Part shown: positions 61,760 to 64,000 of the stretch, piece by piece
Numbering within the stretch: the stretch's first letter is position 1
How the letters are laid out: each line of letters starts with the position of its first letter
DNA from: Candidatus Eiseniibacteriota bacterium
GTDB lineage: Bacteria > Eisenbacteria > RBG-16-71-46 > CAIMUX01
NCBI GenBank assembly: GCA_020633975.1
Contig: JACKCR010000002.1
Coordinates: forward strand, 1 to 64,000
Direction: 5' to 3'
DNA: 64,000 nucleotides
Made by a program: the position numbers and the translations under genes
Notes under the pieces: generated by a model
Databases searched by the model: none
The model's input: the letters and a program-made list of their open reading frames with translations, nothing else
Told to the model about the DNA's origin: nothing

Positions 61760-63034
61760 TTACTCCTGCGCGTGTGTCGGCGACGCTCCCGATGTCGGGA
61801 CCGGCCTGGGAATGGCCAAAGGTGCTGTCGGAATCACGATCATGCGACCGCCGCTCGGATGCCTCTCCTCGAGGATCGTCGTTACTTCGTTCCAGTCGCG
61901 TGCGTGGGGGTAGCCATGCCAGAAGGACTTTCGGACGTCGTGCGTCGAGACGTCGGGCGCGAAGACGACGAGCTCACGGTCCCCCAGATACTCGCGCCGG
62001 ACCGGATCGCGATAGAGCCTCCCACCGGGGCCGTGCAAGCTGTGGTAGCCGCGCCCAAGAGGACAGGCCGCGCTCACGATGATCGTGCCGCCTTCCCGCA
62101 CGAGGGGGGGCGTGCACGCTCGATATGCATTGAATGCGTTTCCGACTTGGAGGACTTCACCGTCCTTCGGATAGGCGTTCAGTACGACGGCGTCAGCACC
62201 AGGATTCACCTGCGTTCCGAAGACGGTGCGGGCAAACTCCACTGCTGCGCGGTGCGCGGCAACCGGATGTCCGAAGAAGTGGCCGAGGGGCTCCCGGCGA
62301 GCCCCGGGAACGATGTTCACGACCGCGGCGAGGCCCGCGGCCAATGCGATCTCTTCCATCTCTGCCCGAGCGGTGTTTCCTTCGACTACTCCGAGTCCTG
62401 CTCCCGACAGCCCTGTCACCGCGGGGCGATGATTCGTGTAGAGCGTTTCGATACCTGCGACTCCGGGAAGGACGATCTTGCCGCCACCTCCGAACCCCGC
62501 ATAGGGGTGCGGTACGACCGATCCGACCGCGAGCTTGAGTTCCGCCTCGTGGAAGTACCGGTTGATGTGGATCGGGATGCCGCGCTTCGAGACACCGAGA
62601 TCCACGAGATTCTCGTACGGATGGTGGTTGGATACGTCGCACCGATTCATGACGGACTCACCGACCTTGAGCATCATCTCGTGCCGATGCATCGGGCCAT
62701 GTCCGCCGAGCGCAAAGATCACTCGGACATTGGATGCGGGGATGCCGGCAGCCTCTAGCTCTCCCAGCACTGCCTCGAGGACCGGACCTGCGGCAGCCGG
62801 ACGAGTGATGTCCTCGACTGCGATCGCGGCGGTGGACTTGCCACGCGCCAGCTCGCCCAAACTCGGCGACTGGATCGGCTCTGCCAGTGCCGAGGTCAGG
62901 CCGGGCCCGGAGCGAGCGGTGTCGGCTCCAGCAACTGCCGCGACGTCGACGGTCCAGTTCGAAGGGAGGGCGTAGGTCCTCTCTTCTTCCTGGAGCCAGG
63001 CTCCCCATGGGAGTGTGAAACTGGGATTGGTCAT
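61760..63034 (-). CDS. LarA-like (nickel-pincer racemase family, DUF2088) protein
   Basis: 424 residues. LarA converts L- and D-lactate with a nickel-pincer nucleotide; homologues racemise or epimerise other 2-hydroxy acids and sugar acids. Seen: VEDITRPAAA, ALGGHGPMHRHEMM (His), SVVPHPYAGFGGGGKIVLPG (His and the cofactor Lys), ETLYTNHRP (His), FGTQVNPGADAVVLNAYPKD. No larB, larC or larE is in the window. It sits between a group-4 glycosyltransferase and a sugar transferase, so a sugar-acid substrate for polysaccharide building is plausible but inferred. The ATG at 63034 has better spacing from AAGGA than the ATG at 63037. Confidence 0.9.
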   Translation of the reverse strand: MTNPSFTLPWGAWLQEEERTYALPSNWTVDVAAVAGADTARSGPGLTSALAEPIQSPSLGELARGKSTAAIAVEDITRPAAAGPVLEAVLGELEAAGIPASNVRVIFALGGHGPMHRHEMMLKVGESVMNRCDVSNHHPYENLVDLGVSKRGIPIHINRYFHEAELKLAVGSVVPHPYAGFGGGGKIVLPGVAGIETLYTNHRPAVTGLSGAGLGVVEGNTARAEMEEIALAAGLAAVVNIVPGARREPLGHFFGHPVAAHRAAVEFARTVFGTQVNPGADAVVLNAYPKDGEVLQVGNAFNAYRACTPPLVREGGTIIVSAACPLGRGYHSLHGPGGRLYRDPVRREYLGDRELVVFAPDVSTHDVRKSFWHGYPHARDWNEVTTILEERHPSGGRMIVIPTAPLAIPRPVPTSGASPTHAQE

Positions 63035-63096
63035 CATGTCCTTCTTCGGCGGCCGTCGGAGCCGAACTCCAGCGGTCGCCTGAGAGAGCCCGGCCG

Positions 63097-64000
63097 CTAG
63101 GACCGCGTCGTCAGCGTCTCGAATGTCGCCAGTAGTCGCTCGGCCAGATGCTCTCGTTGATACTCGGCGAGGATGAACTCGCGTCCCTTCCGGCCCATCT
63201 CCGCACGTTCTTCCGGCGACAGGGCCATCATCTTGCGAATCGCGTCGGCCAGCTCCTCGGGTTGTTCAGGCCGGGTGACGAAGCCGCACCCCGCCTCTCG
63301 GACCAGCTCGGCCATTTCGCCATCGGCCCCGACGATGACCGGGCGTCCCGAAGCGAGGTAGTCGAAGATCTTGTTCGCCAGGACCATCTTCTGAAACGGA
63401 TGATCCCAGGTCACGACGATCGATGCGCTCCCTCGACGGATCTTGTCGAACGCCTCTTTCTTTGGGACGGCCGGACAGAACTCGACCCGAGTCAGGTTCT
63501 CTCTCTCCGCGCGCTCCATCAGCGCGGTCCGTTCGTCTCCATCTCCCACGAAGAGGAACGAGATCCCCTCGTCACGGAGCAGGTGTGCAGCATCCAGGAT
63601 CTGGCCGAGCCCGTTCCACCTTCCGTGAGCCCCCACATAGACGACCTGGAACTCGTTTGGCTCGGGCGGAGGAGCGTCCACCTCGGTCATCCAGTTGTCG
63701 ACGCCGTTCGGAACGCAGAGGAGTTTCTCCTCTGGGACTCCGTGCTCCCGCAGGCCATCGACGATCCCGCGGGTGACGCCGACGACGCGCGCCGCGTTTG
63801 CGTAGAAGCCGTTCGCGAGGTGGGACGCCAACCGTGTCGGCCACGAGGTCTTCGAGAGTACGCCGGCGATGATGGCGGAATCGGGCCAGAGATCTCGCAC
63901 CTCGAACACCCAGGGAACGCGACGGATCGTGGCTAGAAACCTTCCGGGGAGCCCCACCGTCAGCGGGGTAGAGGAGGCGTAGATGAGATCGACCGAGCCC
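63097..64000 (-). CDS. Group-4 glycosyltransferase (WbuB-like), 5' end beyond window
   Basis: About 300 C-terminal residues are visible, and the frame is open to the window edge (DLIYASSTPLTVGLPGRF). GT-B retaining enzyme: PWVFEVRDLWPDS, VTRGIVDGLREHGVP, CVPNGVDNWM, VVYVGAHGRWNGLGQILDAA, FLFVGDGDE, KIFDYLASGRPVIVGADGEM (nucleotide-sugar site). Transfers a sugar to a lipid-linked glycan. It ends 62 bases before the LarA-like gene and is probably in one operon with it. Confidence 0.94.
   Translation of the reverse strand, partial: GSVDLIYASSTPLTVGLPGRFLATIRRVPWVFEVRDLWPDSAIIAGVLSKTSWPTRLASHLANGFYANAARVVGVTRGIVDGLREHGVPEEKLLCVPNGVDNWMTEVDAPPPEPNEFQVVYVGAHGRWNGLGQILDAAHLLRDEGISFLFVGDGDERTALMERAERENLTRVEFCPAVPKKEAFDKIRRGSASIVVTWDHPFQKMVLANKIFDYLASGRPVIVGADGEMAELVREAGCGFVTRPEQPEELADAIRKMMALSPEERAEMGRKGREFILAEYQREHLAERLLATFETLTTRS

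Overview
The window is high-GC DNA with dense coding on both strands. No rRNA, tRNA, CRISPR array, integrase or transposase is recognisable. It looks chromosomal, from a Gram-negative didermic bacterium. At least eight large secreted proteins end in the same roughly 80-105 residue C-terminal module (Pro-Asn-Pro start, Gly-Arg turn, W-DG-D-GR, G-V/I-Y/F-F-x-R finish). This is the FlgD-like / Por-type sorting module common in the FCB group and candidate phyla such as Eisenbacteria. That placement is an inference from gene content; no marker phylogeny was possible.

Layout. 1-9 kb: the end of a polytopic membrane protein, an AraC-type regulator followed by a small secreted protein, a secreted beta-helix protein, a small secreted protein and a TolB-like lipoprotein. 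9-16.5 kb: a zinc alcohol dehydrogenase, a 635-residue orphan protein, an HNH nuclease and a fused SpmA-SpmB membrane protein. This part is rich in tandem repeats. 16.7-26.5 kb: a secretome block holding a two-domain transglutaminase-like protein, a DUF1028 Ntn-hydrolase, an FG-GAP/ASPIC protein, a vanadium-haloperoxidase-like enzyme that overlaps a secreted member of the SAM hydrolase/halogenase (DUF62) fold family, and a DVUA0089-like protein. 27-36.8 kb: an AmpG-like MFS permease, superoxide dismutase, a DUF1569 protein, fused isobutyryl-CoA mutase, a GT-C-like membrane protein and a DUF1287-DUF1232 pair. 37-44.5 kb: three secreted propeller or unknown proteins and a sodium:alanine symporter. 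44.6-50 kb: the methylmalonyl-CoA mutase operon mutA-mutB-meaB. 50.2-54.5 kb: an overlapping uvrB-nadC-nrdR-ftsY operon. 54.5-61 kb: a 1155-residue secreted protein and a three-gene ABC-2 exporter. 61-64 kb: the edge of a polysaccharide locus (sugar transferase, LarA-like protein, group-4 glycosyltransferase).

Metabolically, icmF and mutAB-meaB give two separate B12-dependent acyl-CoA mutases, each with its G-protein chaperone. They fit branched-chain, propionate or odd-chain carbon flow. The secreted proteins suggest an organism that invests heavily in extracellular or surface enzymes.

Two things stand out. First, a haloperoxidase-like gene is translationally coupled (4-nt overlap) to a signal-peptide-bearing DUF62-fold protein. 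That protein lacks the Asp/Arg/His water-activating residues of SAM hydroxide adenosyltransferases. Second, the window carries an unusual load of unrelated short tandem repeats. Units inside genes are multiples of 3 (6, 12, 18, 21, 24, 30, 39 nt). Units outside genes are mostly not (13, 26, 35 nt). The repeats sit in enzyme loops, linkers, leaders, or directly against stop codons.
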